Notes: generated from the letters alone by a model not told the origin. A stretch of DNA of 9,286 bases from Ignavibacteriales bacterium (GCA_016929735.1 JAFGID010000314.1:1-9286), one strand, 5' to 3'. Positions 1 to 7,533 are shown, counted from the stretch's first letter. Program-made: numbers and translations.

Positions 1-1566
1 AAAAATATTAAAAAAGTATTTACTGTATTGCAGACACGGATAAAAAATGTTCAAAAATTCCCCCAAAAATATTTTAGAAAAAATAGTAAAATTGAGTATA
101 AGAATTCTTGTGAAATCGCAATACGGTGGTTAAAAAACAATCAACTTGAAAATGGCGGAATTATTACAAGTTCTAAGCAAAGAACCCCTTATCCTGAAGT
201 TACCGGTTATATCATCCCTACACTTTGTCAATGGGGCGAGAAAGGATTTGCCGGGGATTTAACTAACTGGCTAATACATCATCAGAATAACGACGGCTCA
301 TTTTCAGCACCAGATGGAATACCTTATACATTTGATACTGGACAAGTAATTCGTGGGTTTGTAGCAGAATTAGATAATTTGCCCGAGGTTGAAAAACCGT
401 TGAGGAAAGCGTGTGACTGGATTTTAACCCAAGTTCAATTAGACGGTAGGTTAGCTACACCGTCGACTAAAATGTGGGGGAAAATTGCTGATGATAGAAT
501 TCACATTTATGTTTTGTCTTCACTCATTAAAGCTGGGGAAAAATTAAATGAACGAAAGTATATTGACGCCGCGCAACGTATTTTGGAATATTATAAGAAA
601 AAGAAGGAATTAATAGAATTCAATACTTTATCTCATTTTTACGCTTATATTATCGAAGCGCTTTGCGATTTGGATGAAAAAGAGTTAGCAAAAGAAGGAA
701 TGGGACAAATAGCTACATTGCAAAGAAAAAATGGTAGTATTCCTGCGTATAAGGATGTGTCCTGGGTATGTTCACCAGGATTAGCTCAGTTCGCAGTTAT
801 ATGGTACAAACTCGGCATGAGAGAATATGCGGATAAGGCAATGAATTATTTAGAAAAAATCCAGAATAAATGTGGCGGATTTTATGGTAGTTATGGAAAG
901 GAGGCAAACTATTTCCCAAAAGAGGAAATAAGTTGGGCAGTAAAATTCTTTCTTGATGCCTATTATTGGAAAATAAAAACGTCATTTAACCAAGAGGTTA
1001 ATATTTTTCCTGAATCAATAGATGAGAATGATGGCAGAGTACAGGAAATATTAACTTTCTTTGGAAATTTAAATGGTAAAAAAATAATAGATGTGGGATG
1101 TGGAAAAGGACGGTTTTTTCGAATTTTAAAAAATAAATTCTCAAAAAGTGATTTATATGGCTTAGATGTTTCTGAAAAAATGTTAAGCTTTTGCCCAAAA
1201 GAAATAAAAACTGTTTGCGGAAGCATTCTTGATATACGATATCCGGATAAATATTTTGACTATGTTTATTGCGTAGAAACCCTTGAGCATTCATTGAGAA
1301 TTGAAAATGCTATAAAAGAAATGGTAAGAATCCTTAAACCAGCTGGGAAAATTATTATAATCGATAAAAATATTGCTAAGGTTGGGGTATTAAAATTGGA
1401 ATCATGGGAACATTGGTTTGAACCCAAAGAAATAGTAAACTTACTTCAAAAATATGGAGTAAAAACATGTTATAAACCAATAACATACGAAAAACACTCC
1501 CAACCCGACGGACTGTTTATAGCATGGGAAGGGATAAAAAATGATAAATATCTCATTCAAAGTTAG
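1..1566 (+). CDS. Alpha/alpha-toroid repeat protein fused to a class I SAM-dependent methyltransferase (5' end uncertain, probably partial)
   Basis: The frame is open to base 1. The only usual start codon before the conserved part is TTG at 28, which has no Shine-Dalgarno site, so the true start probably lies upstream. Numbering from TTG28 (512 aa), residues about 24-312 are helical repeats. Each pairs a helix with a Q-x3-G-(G/S/R)-(F/I/L) turn near residues 39-45, 86-92, 136-142, 231-238 and 279-285. This resembles the QW-type turns of the terpene-cyclase/prenyltransferase alpha/alpha toroid. Residues about 335-500 form a Rossmann methyltransferase: motif I IIDVGCGKGRF (353-363), GLDVSEKM (378-385) after strand 2, and ETLEH (417-421) followed by RILKPAGKIIII (434-445). 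The methyltransferase call is strong. The toroid has no recognisable catalytic acid motif (no DxDD), so cyclase activity is not supported; sugar or lipid binding is my inference. Its 3' end overlaps the next gene by 26 nt. The likely substrate is the glycan or a nucleotide or lipid-linked sugar, but it is not determinable here. Confidence 0.85.
   Translation, partial: KNIKKVFTVLQTRIKNVQKFPQKYFRKNSKIEYKNSCEIAIRWLKNNQLENGGIITSSKQRTPYPEVTGYIIPTLCQWGEKGFAGDLTNWLIHHQNNDGSFSAPDGIPYTFDTGQVIRGFVAELDNLPEVEKPLRKACDWILTQVQLDGRLATPSTKMWGKIADDRIHIYVLSSLIKAGEKLNERKYIDAAQRILEYYKKKKELIEFNTLSHFYAYIIEALCDLDEKELAKEGMGQIATLQRKNGSIPAYKDVSWVCSPGLAQFAVIWYKLGMREYADKAMNYLEKIQNKCGGFYGSYGKEANYFPKEEISWAVKFFLDAYYWKIKTSFNQEVNIFPESIDENDGRVQEILTFFGNLNGKKIIDVGCGKGRFFRILKNKFSKSDLYGLDVSEKMLSFCPKEIKTVCGSILDIRYPDKYFDYVYCVETLEHSLRIENAIKEMVRILKPAGKIIIIDKNIAKVGVLKLESWEHWFEPKEIVNLLQKYGVKTCYKPITYEKHSQPDGLFIAWEGIKNDKYLIQS
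1529..1534 (+). promoter_or_regulatory. Shine-Dalgarno site of the first GT2 gene
   Basis: AAGGGA lies 6 nt before the ATG at 1541, inside the 3' end of the methyltransferase gene. It supports the ATG at 1541 as the start despite the 26-nt overlap with the upstream frame. Confidence 0.7.
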
Positions 1567-2425
1567 CATTGTTCTTCCTACTTATAATGGCTCTAAATAT
1601 ATTAGGCAATCTATTGATAGTTGTCTAAATCAAACCTATAAAAATCTTGAATTAATTATTGTCGATGACGGCTCTTCAGATAAAACGCCTGAAATTATTA
1701 AGTCTTACAAGGATAAAAGAATAAAGTATATTCAGCATAAAAAAAATAAAGGCCTTTCATGTGCTTTAAATGCAGGCTTTGCAAATACTACTGGTGAATA
1801 TCTAACTTGGACTTCTGATGATAATTATTATGCTGAAGACGCTATAGAAAAGATGCTTTCCTTTGCAAATATTAATAATTTTGAATTTGTTTATTGCGAT
1901 TTTTATAGGTTTAATGATCAAGTTTCCACCGAAATGCGTGTTGTAAAACTGCCGAATGTTCCGAAATTAGGAAGCCATAATGATATCGGTGCATGTTTTC
2001 TTTATTCAAAAAATATAAAAGAAGTCATAGGAGAATATAACCCTGTTACTCATTTAGCCGAAGATTACGATTATTGGATAAGGATTTCTAAAAGATTTAA
2101 AATGTATCATCTTAATGAGCCATTATATTATTATAGAGAACATATTAATTCTCTATCTTTGTCAAAACTATTTGAGATAAGAATCGTTGATGTTTTAGTT
2201 CGGCTAAAGAACAATGTTTTAGATATGAATGAGGCTGAAGATTATTTGATTGGTTTGATTGCTCATAGATATCTTGGCTTTTTTAAGATAAATAAAATAT
2301 TTGTTAAAATATTACTTTTAGAGAAGATTAAAAAGGTATTAAATGAATTTAATATGGGACAATTAAGTTTTAGCGAAGCGAAGATAATTTTAAAAAATAT
2401 TATATTTGGTAAATCTTATGTATAA
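1541..2425 (+). CDS. GT2 family glycosyltransferase (GT-A fold)
   Basis: This 294-aa cytoplasmic glycosyltransferase should transfer one sugar from a nucleotide-sugar donor to a growing lipid-linked glycan. The GT-A nucleotide-binding part shows VLPTYNG (11-17) and VDDGSSD (41-47). The metal-binding DxD position reads TSDDN (91-95), and EDYDYW (174-179) supplies the likely catalytic acidic residues. YYYREH (196-201) follows, as in many O-antigen GT2 enzymes. The last 80 or so residues are helical and lysine-rich with no clear membrane span. The start is ATG 1541 with a good AAGGGA site. The gene overlaps the methyltransferase frame by 26 nt and the next gene by 8 nt, so the three genes are probably co-transcribed and translationally coupled. 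Donor and linkage cannot be read from the sequence. Confidence 0.92.
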   Translation: MINISFKVSIVLPTYNGSKYIRQSIDSCLNQTYKNLELIIVDDGSSDKTPEIIKSYKDKRIKYIQHKKNKGLSCALNAGFANTTGEYLTWTSDDNYYAEDAIEKMLSFANINNFEFVYCDFYRFNDQVSTEMRVVKLPNVPKLGSHNDIGACFLYSKNIKEVIGEYNPVTHLAEDYDYWIRISKRFKMYHLNEPLYYYREHINSLSLSKLFEIRIVDVLVRLKNNVLDMNEAEDYLIGLIAHRYLGFFKINKIFVKILLLEKIKKVLNEFNMGQLSFSEAKIILKNIIFGKSYV

Positions 2426-3500
2426 AAAATATATAGAAAAAAAAATTCTTAAGATTGCAATTGGTCCTGTATTTGATGAATTTGGAGGCGTGAGCCGACA
2501 TATATTTGGAATTAACAAATTCTCGTCTCATAAGATCGTAGAGGTTCCTTCTAAATTTGTTAGAATTGTTCTCAATAAAAATGGACGAGCAACATGGTTG
2601 TATCGAAAATTCAGAAACAGAGTTAGACTGAGTCATTATGATATTGTTCATTCTCACGTAGATCCATGGTTTGTAAATCTTTGTCGACTATCAAGGACAA
2701 AAAATTGCAAATGGATTCATACTTATCATACTCTTTATTTCAAAGAAGACTATTCAAATGGCCTAAAAATGTGGCAAGAAAAAATTAACAAAGGACTATT
2801 AGAAATTGCTTCTCAAGCAGATATAAAAATATGTATATCGAACTGGTTACATGATTATTTATATAAAGAATATTCAATTAAAACTGAAGTAATTCCAAAT
2901 GGTTTTGATTTAGATGAATGTGATAAAGCTAATCCGGAAAGGTTTATAAAAAAATATAATCTTAGTGATTTTATATTATACATTGGAAATCTGCAGTCTG
3001 TTAAAAATCCAAAGCAGTTTGTTGAGTTGGCGAAACAAATGCCGAAAAACAAATTTGTTATGATAGGTAGAAATCTTGATGAAGCTCATCTTGATAGAGA
3101 ATATAAAGTACTTATTCCGAAAAATTTAATTTTATTAAACGAAATTAAGCATGAAGATACAATAGATGCAATATCTGCATGTAAAGCCTTTATTATGACA
3201 AGTAAGCGTGAAGGGATTCCGACTGCTTTACTTGAAGCAATGGCCATGGGTAAGCCTGTGGTTGTTCCGAATCATAGTGGATGCAAAGAAGTAGTTGTTA
3301 GTAGCGATTATGGTTTTTTGTATAAACCGAATATCCTTGATGATCTGGTTGATAAAACACAAGATGCAATGGGCTCAAATAATATTGGGGAAAATGCGAG
3401 GAAAAGAGTATTAAAAGAATATAATTGGGAAGTTATTGCAAAGAAAATTGACTCAGTATATGAGTCATGTGCTGGTAAATTACAAGGAATGAAAGATTAA
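2418..3500 (+). CDS. GT4 family glycosyltransferase (GT-B fold)
   Basis: This 360-aa retaining GT-B glycosyltransferase carries the N-terminal glycine-rich loop EFGGVSRH (21-28), the HSHVDPW segment (78-84) and TYHT (102-105). VIPNGFD (158-164) marks the start of the C-terminal Rossmann domain. The EX7E donor-binding motif is E265 to E273 within REGIPTALLEA. These are the usual landmarks of Glycos_transf_1 enzymes that build surface glycans. I chose ATG 2418, which sits in an ATGTATAA overlap with the previous stop, over the in-frame TTG at 2406, because ATG is the stronger codon and the overlap suggests coupling. A run of nine A residues at 2437-2445 lies in codons 7-10 and could be slippery. 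One nucleotide separates its stop from the next gene. Confidence 0.92.
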   Translation: MYKKYIEKKILKIAIGPVFDEFGGVSRHIFGINKFSSHKIVEVPSKFVRIVLNKNGRATWLYRKFRNRVRLSHYDIVHSHVDPWFVNLCRLSRTKNCKWIHTYHTLYFKEDYSNGLKMWQEKINKGLLEIASQADIKICISNWLHDYLYKEYSIKTEVIPNGFDLDECDKANPERFIKKYNLSDFILYIGNLQSVKNPKQFVELAKQMPKNKFVMIGRNLDEAHLDREYKVLIPKNLILLNEIKHEDTIDAISACKAFIMTSKREGIPTALLEAMAMGKPVVVPNHSGCKEVVVSSDYGFLYKPNILDDLVDKTQDAMGSNNIGENARKRVLKEYNWEVIAKKIDSVYESCAGKLQGMKD

Positions 3501-3501
3501 T

Positions 3502-4722
3502 ATGAAAATAGCATTTATTGTAAATCAATTTCCATCATTATCGCAAACGTTTATTTTGAATCAAATCACTGGATTAATAGATTTGGGGTGTGATGTTCAA
3601 ATATTTGCTTCAACTAATTCTAACGATAAGCAGGTACATTCTGATGTAAAAAAATATAATCTCATGGAAAAAGTGAATTACCTTACTTTTCCAAACAGTA
3701 AAATAAAACGTTTTTCAGAAGCGGTTTATTTAATAACGATTAATGTTTACAAGAATCCTTTTAAGATTTTGAAGGCATTAAATATATTTAAATATGGAAA
3801 AAAAGCCAGCTCACTAAGTTTATTATATATTCTTATTCCTTTTTTAAATAAAAAATATGATATTTTACAATGCCATTTTGGTTCTAATGGAAACATGGGA
3901 GCTTTCTTAAAACAAATAGGTATTGAAGGAAAACTTGTGACAATGTTTCATGGTTATGATATCAGGGAAGGAGCAGAAAAAGGCAAAGAAATTTACAAAC
4001 AAATTATAAATTATGGGGATTGTTTTTTGGCTATTTCAGACTATAACTACAAAAATTTAGTTAGATTTGGCTTTGATAAAGAAAAAATTATTTTTCATCC
4101 TGTGGGAATTGAAATTGATAAATTCCCCTTTAAATGGCAAGAAAAAAGTAAAATTTCAACTCCTATTGTAGTGCTTACTGTGGCAAGGTTAGTTGAGGAA
4201 AAAGGACTCAAATATAGTATTATGGCTATCAATGAAATATTAAAAAAGAATCCATATTTAGCCTTAAGGTACTATATTATTGGTGAAGGTCCATTAAAAG
4301 AAAGTTTAAAAAAATTAATAAGGGAATTAGAATTAGGGGATGTTATAAAATGTCTAGGTGCTATGAACCAAGTGGAAGTTGCTAAAGAAATGGTAAAAGC
4401 TCATATTTTTTTATTGCCTAGTATTGCTGAAGCACTTCCCTTGGTTTTAATGGAAGCCCAAGCAATAGGTTTACCTGCAATAGCAACCAATGTAGGAAGT
4501 GTTGACGAAGTTGTTATTGATCAAAAATCAGGTTTTATTGTTCCTGCTAGAGATGTGGATGCATTAGCAAAGAAGTTAGAATATCTTATCGAACATCCAG
4601 GATTATGGCCTAAAATGGGCAGATATGGACGCAAATTTATTGAGGAAAACTATAATATAAAGAAATTAAATCAACGGTTGTTAGAAATTTATCAAAATCT
4701 TATTGAGGAAAAACATGAATGA
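3502..4722 (+). CDS. GT4 family glycosyltransferase, WcaL/AmsK-like
   Basis: This 406-aa GT-B enzyme is clearly different from the GT4 before it. The N-terminus NQFPSLSQTFILNQI (8-22) and the FHGYD motif (149-153) are typical of the colanic-acid/amylovoran WcaL/AmsK-like branch, many of which are galactosyltransferases; that substrate is only suggested. HPVGIEIDKF (199-208) begins the C-terminal domain, VARLVEEKG (227-235) follows, and the EX7E pair is E310 and E318 within EALPLVLME. Residues about 70-125 are rich in hydrophobic and basic residues, consistent with a membrane-associated N-terminal half, but no clear transmembrane helix is visible. The start ATG 3502 is one nucleotide after the upstream stop; the nearest Shine-Dalgarno-like AAGGA is about 13 nt away, so coupling may drive initiation. 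The gene ends the tightly packed first block. Confidence 0.92.
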   Translation: MKIAFIVNQFPSLSQTFILNQITGLIDLGCDVQIFASTNSNDKQVHSDVKKYNLMEKVNYLTFPNSKIKRFSEAVYLITINVYKNPFKILKALNIFKYGKKASSLSLLYILIPFLNKKYDILQCHFGSNGNMGAFLKQIGIEGKLVTMFHGYDIREGAEKGKEIYKQIINYGDCFLAISDYNYKNLVRFGFDKEKIIFHPVGIEIDKFPFKWQEKSKISTPIVVLTVARLVEEKGLKYSIMAINEILKKNPYLALRYYIIGEGPLKESLKKLIRELELGDVIKCLGAMNQVEVAKEMVKAHIFLLPSIAEALPLVLMEAQAIGLPAIATNVGSVDEVVIDQKSGFIVPARDVDALAKKLEYLIEHPGLWPKMGRYGRKFIEENYNIKKLNQRLLEIYQNLIEEKHE

Positions 4723-4737
4723 ATTCAACAACATATT

Positions 4738-4763
4738 TTGAGAGATTGAGTAATATTTATAAT
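4738..4763 (+). promoter_or_regulatory. Candidate promoter upstream of the second gene block
   Basis: A perfect TATAAT lies at 4758-4763 in the first sizeable gap of the cluster (72 nt). The best -35-like hexamer is TTGAGA at 4738-4743, only 14 nt away, shorter than the usual 16-18. Such AT-rich DNA produces -10 look-alikes by chance, so this is tentative. Confidence 0.3.
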
Positions 4764-4788
4764 TTTTTTATCTTAAAAGGATAAAAAA
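4764..4788 (+). promoter_or_regulatory. AT-rich hairpin around the ribosome-binding site of the 4795 gene
   Basis: TTTTTTATC (4764-4772) and GATAAAAAA (4780-4788) are perfect 9-bp inverted arms around a 7-nt loop. The only plausible Shine-Dalgarno sequence, AAAAGGA (4775-4781), sits in the loop and the first two positions of the 3' arm. The stem has a single G-C pair, so it would be weak. There is no following T tract, which argues against an ordinary terminator. Confidence 0.35.
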
Positions 4789-4794
4789 TATCTT

Positions 4795-5721
4795 ATGAAA
4801 AAAATGAGTAATAAGTTTGTTTCAGTAATAATTCCTGTTTATAATGATCCAAGTGGTCTTAGAGATACTTTAAATTCGCTAGTTAATCAAGATTACCCTA
4901 AACAGCAATATGAAATTATTTTGGCAGATAATGGTTCCAATGATAATACTCTGGATATGGCAAAAAGCTTTATAAAAAAATATCCTGAATTAATCCATAT
5001 TGTGGTAGAAAATAATATTAAGAGCTCTTATGCTGCCCGCAATAAAGGAATAAAGGCTTCTAATGGAAAAATCATTGCTTTTATAGATGCTGATATGACT
5101 GTTGAAAAAGATTGGTTATCTAAAGTTGTTAATTCCTTAGAAAAAAATCAAGTTAAATATTTCGCATGCCAAGTAGAAATATATTTAAAAGAAAAGAATA
5201 TTTTTGGATTGTATAATAAAATGACAGGATTTCCGGTTGAAGATTATGTAATCAATCATCATTTTGCACCAACTTGCTGTTTAATAGCAAGAAAGAGTGT
5301 TTTTGATAAAATTGGATTATTTGATTCAAAATTTATTTCAGGCGGAGATTATGAATTTGGAAACAGAGTATTTGAAGCAGGGTATAAATTATATTATGAC
5401 AATAATATCGTAATAAGACATCCGGCTCGTTCTTCTTTCAGAAGGATCTTTGCTAAATTTTTTCGAACAGGAAGAGGAATCCAGCAAATAATATTTTATC
5501 ATCCAAAATACTATAGAGAAATAGGGAGAAGTATTTTACGTTTGCAGTACTATTTACCGGATAAACCGTGGGGTTTTTCCAAAAATATGAAAAGATATGA
5601 AATCTGGAATCAGTCTTCCCTATTGACAAAAATTGGATTTTATTTAATTTCCTGGGAAGTAAAATTAGCAACACAATTAGGGTATACTTATGAAAAATTC
5701 AAAAGTAAAGTAAAAAAATAA
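4795..5721 (+). CDS. GT2 family glycosyltransferase
   Basis: This 308-aa GT-A glycosyltransferase shows VIIPVYND (11-18), ADNGSND (44-50), the metal-binding DxD in FIDADMTVEKDWL (96-108), and GGDYEFGNR (183-191) where the catalytic acidic loop is expected. The SSYAARNKG segment (77-85) precedes the DxD, as in many GT2 enzymes. The C-terminal third is basic (SSFRRIFAKFFRTGRG, 213-228) and may lie along the membrane. ATG 4795 gives the longest product. An in-frame ATG at 4804 is possible; the AAAAGGA site ends 13 nt before 4795, an unusually long spacing to either codon. A 72-nt gap separates it from the first block, and a 30-nt gap leads to the next methyltransferase. Donor sugar unknown. Confidence 0.9.
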   Translation: MKKMSNKFVSVIIPVYNDPSGLRDTLNSLVNQDYPKQQYEIILADNGSNDNTLDMAKSFIKKYPELIHIVVENNIKSSYAARNKGIKASNGKIIAFIDADMTVEKDWLSKVVNSLEKNQVKYFACQVEIYLKEKNIFGLYNKMTGFPVEDYVINHHFAPTCCLIARKSVFDKIGLFDSKFISGGDYEFGNRVFEAGYKLYYDNNIVIRHPARSSFRRIFAKFFRTGRGIQQIIFYHPKYYREIGRSILRLQYYLPDKPWGFSKNMKRYEIWNQSSLLTKIGFYLISWEVKLATQLGYTYEKFKSKVKK

Positions 5722-5751
5722 TGTTTCAAGATAAAAAAGAGAAATAATTTA

Positions 5752-6549
5752 ATGAAAAATATTAAAAAAGTTGTAAAAAAAATAATACCCAAGAAATATC
5801 GCAGTGATGTAAGATCATTATACAATCATTTCAGAAGTCTATCTTATTTTGGTCTTAAATATCAATGTAATATTTGCAATGGGCATTTTCGGAAACTTCT
5901 TCCTATGGGTATAAATAAAAATGCTACTAAAAATATTGTTGGAGGAGGATACCGTTTTGCTCTATGCCCCAGGTGTCATTCAACGGATAGAGAAAGATTA
6001 ACCTACTGGTATCTTACGAACAAAACGAATATTTTGTCTCCTCAAAAAAAGACAAAATTATTACATATTGCCCCGGAAAATAATTTGAAAAAAGTCTTTA
6101 GCAATATAAATAAAATTGAATATATTGATGGTGATTTAAATCCTTTAAAAGCTGAAAATCAAATGGATATTACAGATATAAATTTTGAAGATAATTATTT
6201 TGATTTTATTATCTGTAATCATGTTTTAGAACATGTTAAAGATGATAAAAAAGCAATGAGGGAGTTGTTCAGAGTTTTAAAACCCGGCGGAGAGGCAATT
6301 TTACAAGTGCCAATCTTTACGACTAAGATAAAAACTTTTGAAGATTTTTCTATTGTTTTATCAGAAGAAAGAGAAAAATATTTTGGCCAAAAAGATCACC
6401 TTAGAATATATGGAAAAGATTATAAAGACAAATTAGAAGGTGAGGGCTTTAAAGTAAAGTTATACGATATCAAAAATGATTTAAATAATATGGATATAGT
6501 AAGACATGGAATAAACAGTGAAGAAATTTTATATATCGGGTATAAATAA
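5752..6549 (+). CDS. Zinc-ribbon SAM-dependent methyltransferase with the LHIAPE motif
   Basis: This 265-aa protein has two cysteine pairs, CNIC (C39, C42) and CPRC (C72, C75). They should form a zinc ribbon ahead of a class I methyltransferase fold of the Methyltransf_11 kind. The usual glycine-rich SAM motif I is replaced by LLHIAPENNL (103-112). The other landmarks are intact: YIDGDLNP (124-131) after strand 2, MDITDINF (138-145), NHVLEH (156-161) and RVLKPGGEAILQVP (174-187). I recall the LHIAPE variant from a family of methyltransferases in polysaccharide clusters, so it is probably active and not decayed. It sits between two GT2 genes, which suggests methylation of a sugar on the same glycan; the target is inferred only. 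ATG 5752 has a weak purine-rich site (AAGAGA) and follows a 30-nt gap. Confidence 0.88.
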   Translation: MKNIKKVVKKIIPKKYRSDVRSLYNHFRSLSYFGLKYQCNICNGHFRKLLPMGINKNATKNIVGGGYRFALCPRCHSTDRERLTYWYLTNKTNILSPQKKTKLLHIAPENNLKKVFSNINKIEYIDGDLNPLKAENQMDITDINFEDNYFDFIICNHVLEHVKDDKKAMRELFRVLKPGGEAILQVPIFTTKIKTFEDFSIVLSEEREKYFGQKDHLRIYGKDYKDKLEGEGFKVKLYDIKNDLNNMDIVRHGINSEEILYIGYK

Positions 6550-6591
6550 AAATACCTTGAGTCAATATCAATTAAAATAAGGGAAATAAAT

Positions 6592-7533
6592 ATGAATGAA
6601 AAACCAACAGTAAGCGTCATTATTCCGACCTATAATCGAGCACGTCTAATAGGCAGATCTATTCAGAGCGTACTTAACCAGACTTATCAGGACTTTGAGA
6701 TCATTGTTGTTGACGATGGCTCTATAGATAATACAAGGGAAGTAATTAAAGAATTTCAAAGAAAAGATAAAAGAATTAACTATATTAAACACGATGAAAA
6801 TAAGGGTGGTTCAGCAGCGAGAAATACCGGAATTAAAGCTTCCAGAGGGGAATATATTGCATTCCAAGATAGTGATGATGAATGGCTGCCGGAAAAACTT
6901 GAGAAGCAAATGAAAATGTTTGAAAAAGTGTCTCTTGAAATAGGTGTTATTTACACAGGATTTTGGAGAATGGAAGAGGATAAAAGGGAATACATTCCTT
7001 CTGATAAAATTATAAAAAAAGAAGGTGATATTCATACTGAGCTTCTGAAAGAAAATTTTGTTACAACCCAAAGCATTGTAGTACGCAAAGAATGCTTTGG
7101 GAAGGCAGGTATGTTTGAAGAAGACTTGCCTCGACTTCAGGACTGGGAATTAGTCTTAAGGCTCTCAAAATATTATCATTTTAAATATGTAGACGAACCA
7201 TTATTGGTTTCTCATCATTCTCCGGATAGTATCTCTTCTAATAATGAAGCTCTAATAAGGGCATATGAATTGATTATAAATAAACATCATCTAGACTTTG
7301 CGAAACATAAACTAATTTTATCAAAACATATGTATTTCTTAGGCGGTTTTTTATGTTTAAATTATAATTTTCCTGAAGGAAAAAAATATTTAATCGAAGC
7401 AGTAAAAAAACACCCTGTAAATATTAAATATCTTTTAAAAGTTTTTATTTCATTTTTTGGTCAAGATATTTATAGAATGATCTTTAGATTATATAATTAT
7501 ATTGCAATAAATCGAAAAAATAGTTTAAACTAA
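6592..7533 (+). CDS. GT2 family glycosyltransferase
   Basis: This 313-aa protein is a canonical GT2 enzyme: VIIPTYNR (9-16), VVDDGSIDNT (39-48), GGSAARNTGI (72-81), the DxD-type metal site QDSDDEW (92-98), and LQDWELVLRL (182-191) with the likely catalytic acidic residues. EPLLVSHH (202-209) closes the catalytic domain. The C-terminal 80 or so residues are helical and end in a hydrophobic-basic stretch (about 279-309) that may attach to the membrane; no clear transmembrane helix is seen. ATG 6592 is supported by AAGGGA at 6579-6584, 7 nt upstream. It shares the DDGS/SDD pattern with the GT2 at 1541 but the sequences differ throughout, so they are not recent duplicates. It is the last intact gene before a 237-nt AT-rich gap. 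Donor sugar unknown. Confidence 0.92.
   Translation: MNEKPTVSVIIPTYNRARLIGRSIQSVLNQTYQDFEIIVVDDGSIDNTREVIKEFQRKDKRINYIKHDENKGGSAARNTGIKASRGEYIAFQDSDDEWLPEKLEKQMKMFEKVSLEIGVIYTGFWRMEEDKREYIPSDKIIKKEGDIHTELLKENFVTTQSIVVRKECFGKAGMFEEDLPRLQDWELVLRLSKYYHFKYVDEPLLVSHHSPDSISSNNEALIRAYELIINKHHLDFAKHKLILSKHMYFLGGFLCLNYNFPEGKKYLIEAVKKHPVNIKYLLKVFISFFGQDIYRMIFRLYNYIAINRKNSLN

Noticed and set aside
797..1294. Three minus-strand open frames opposite the toroid-methyltransferase gene
   Set aside because: They lie wholly inside a well-supported gene, have no ribosome site or family motifs, and their composition is that of reverse-read coding sequence.
2406..2417. TTG start at 2406 for the first GT4 gene
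   Set aside because: ATG at 2418 is a better start and forms a typical short stop-start overlap with the preceding gene.
2400..2657. Minus-strand open frame over the GT2/GT4 junction
   Set aside because: Lies antisense to two strong genes and has no recognisable domain or start signal.
2855..3052. Minus-strand open frame inside the first GT4 gene
   Set aside because: Antisense shadow with no motif or ribosome site.
4764..4788. Intrinsic terminator after the first gene block
   Set aside because: The inverted repeat has only one G-C pair and is followed by no T tract on the + strand.
5453..5674. Minus-strand open frame inside the GT2 at 4795
   Set aside because: Antisense shadow; the sense frame has clear GT2 motifs.
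5722..5748. Tiny ORF starting at ATG 5722 between the GT2 and the methyltransferase
   Set aside because: Only eight codons before TAA, with no ribosome site or conserved content that I can see.
6420..6620. Minus-strand frame across the end of the zinc-ribbon methyltransferase
   Set aside because: Hydrophobic residues come from reading AT-rich DNA backwards; no start signal.
6811..7071. Minus-strand frame inside the third GT2
   Set aside because: Antisense shadow of the DxD region of a clear GT2.
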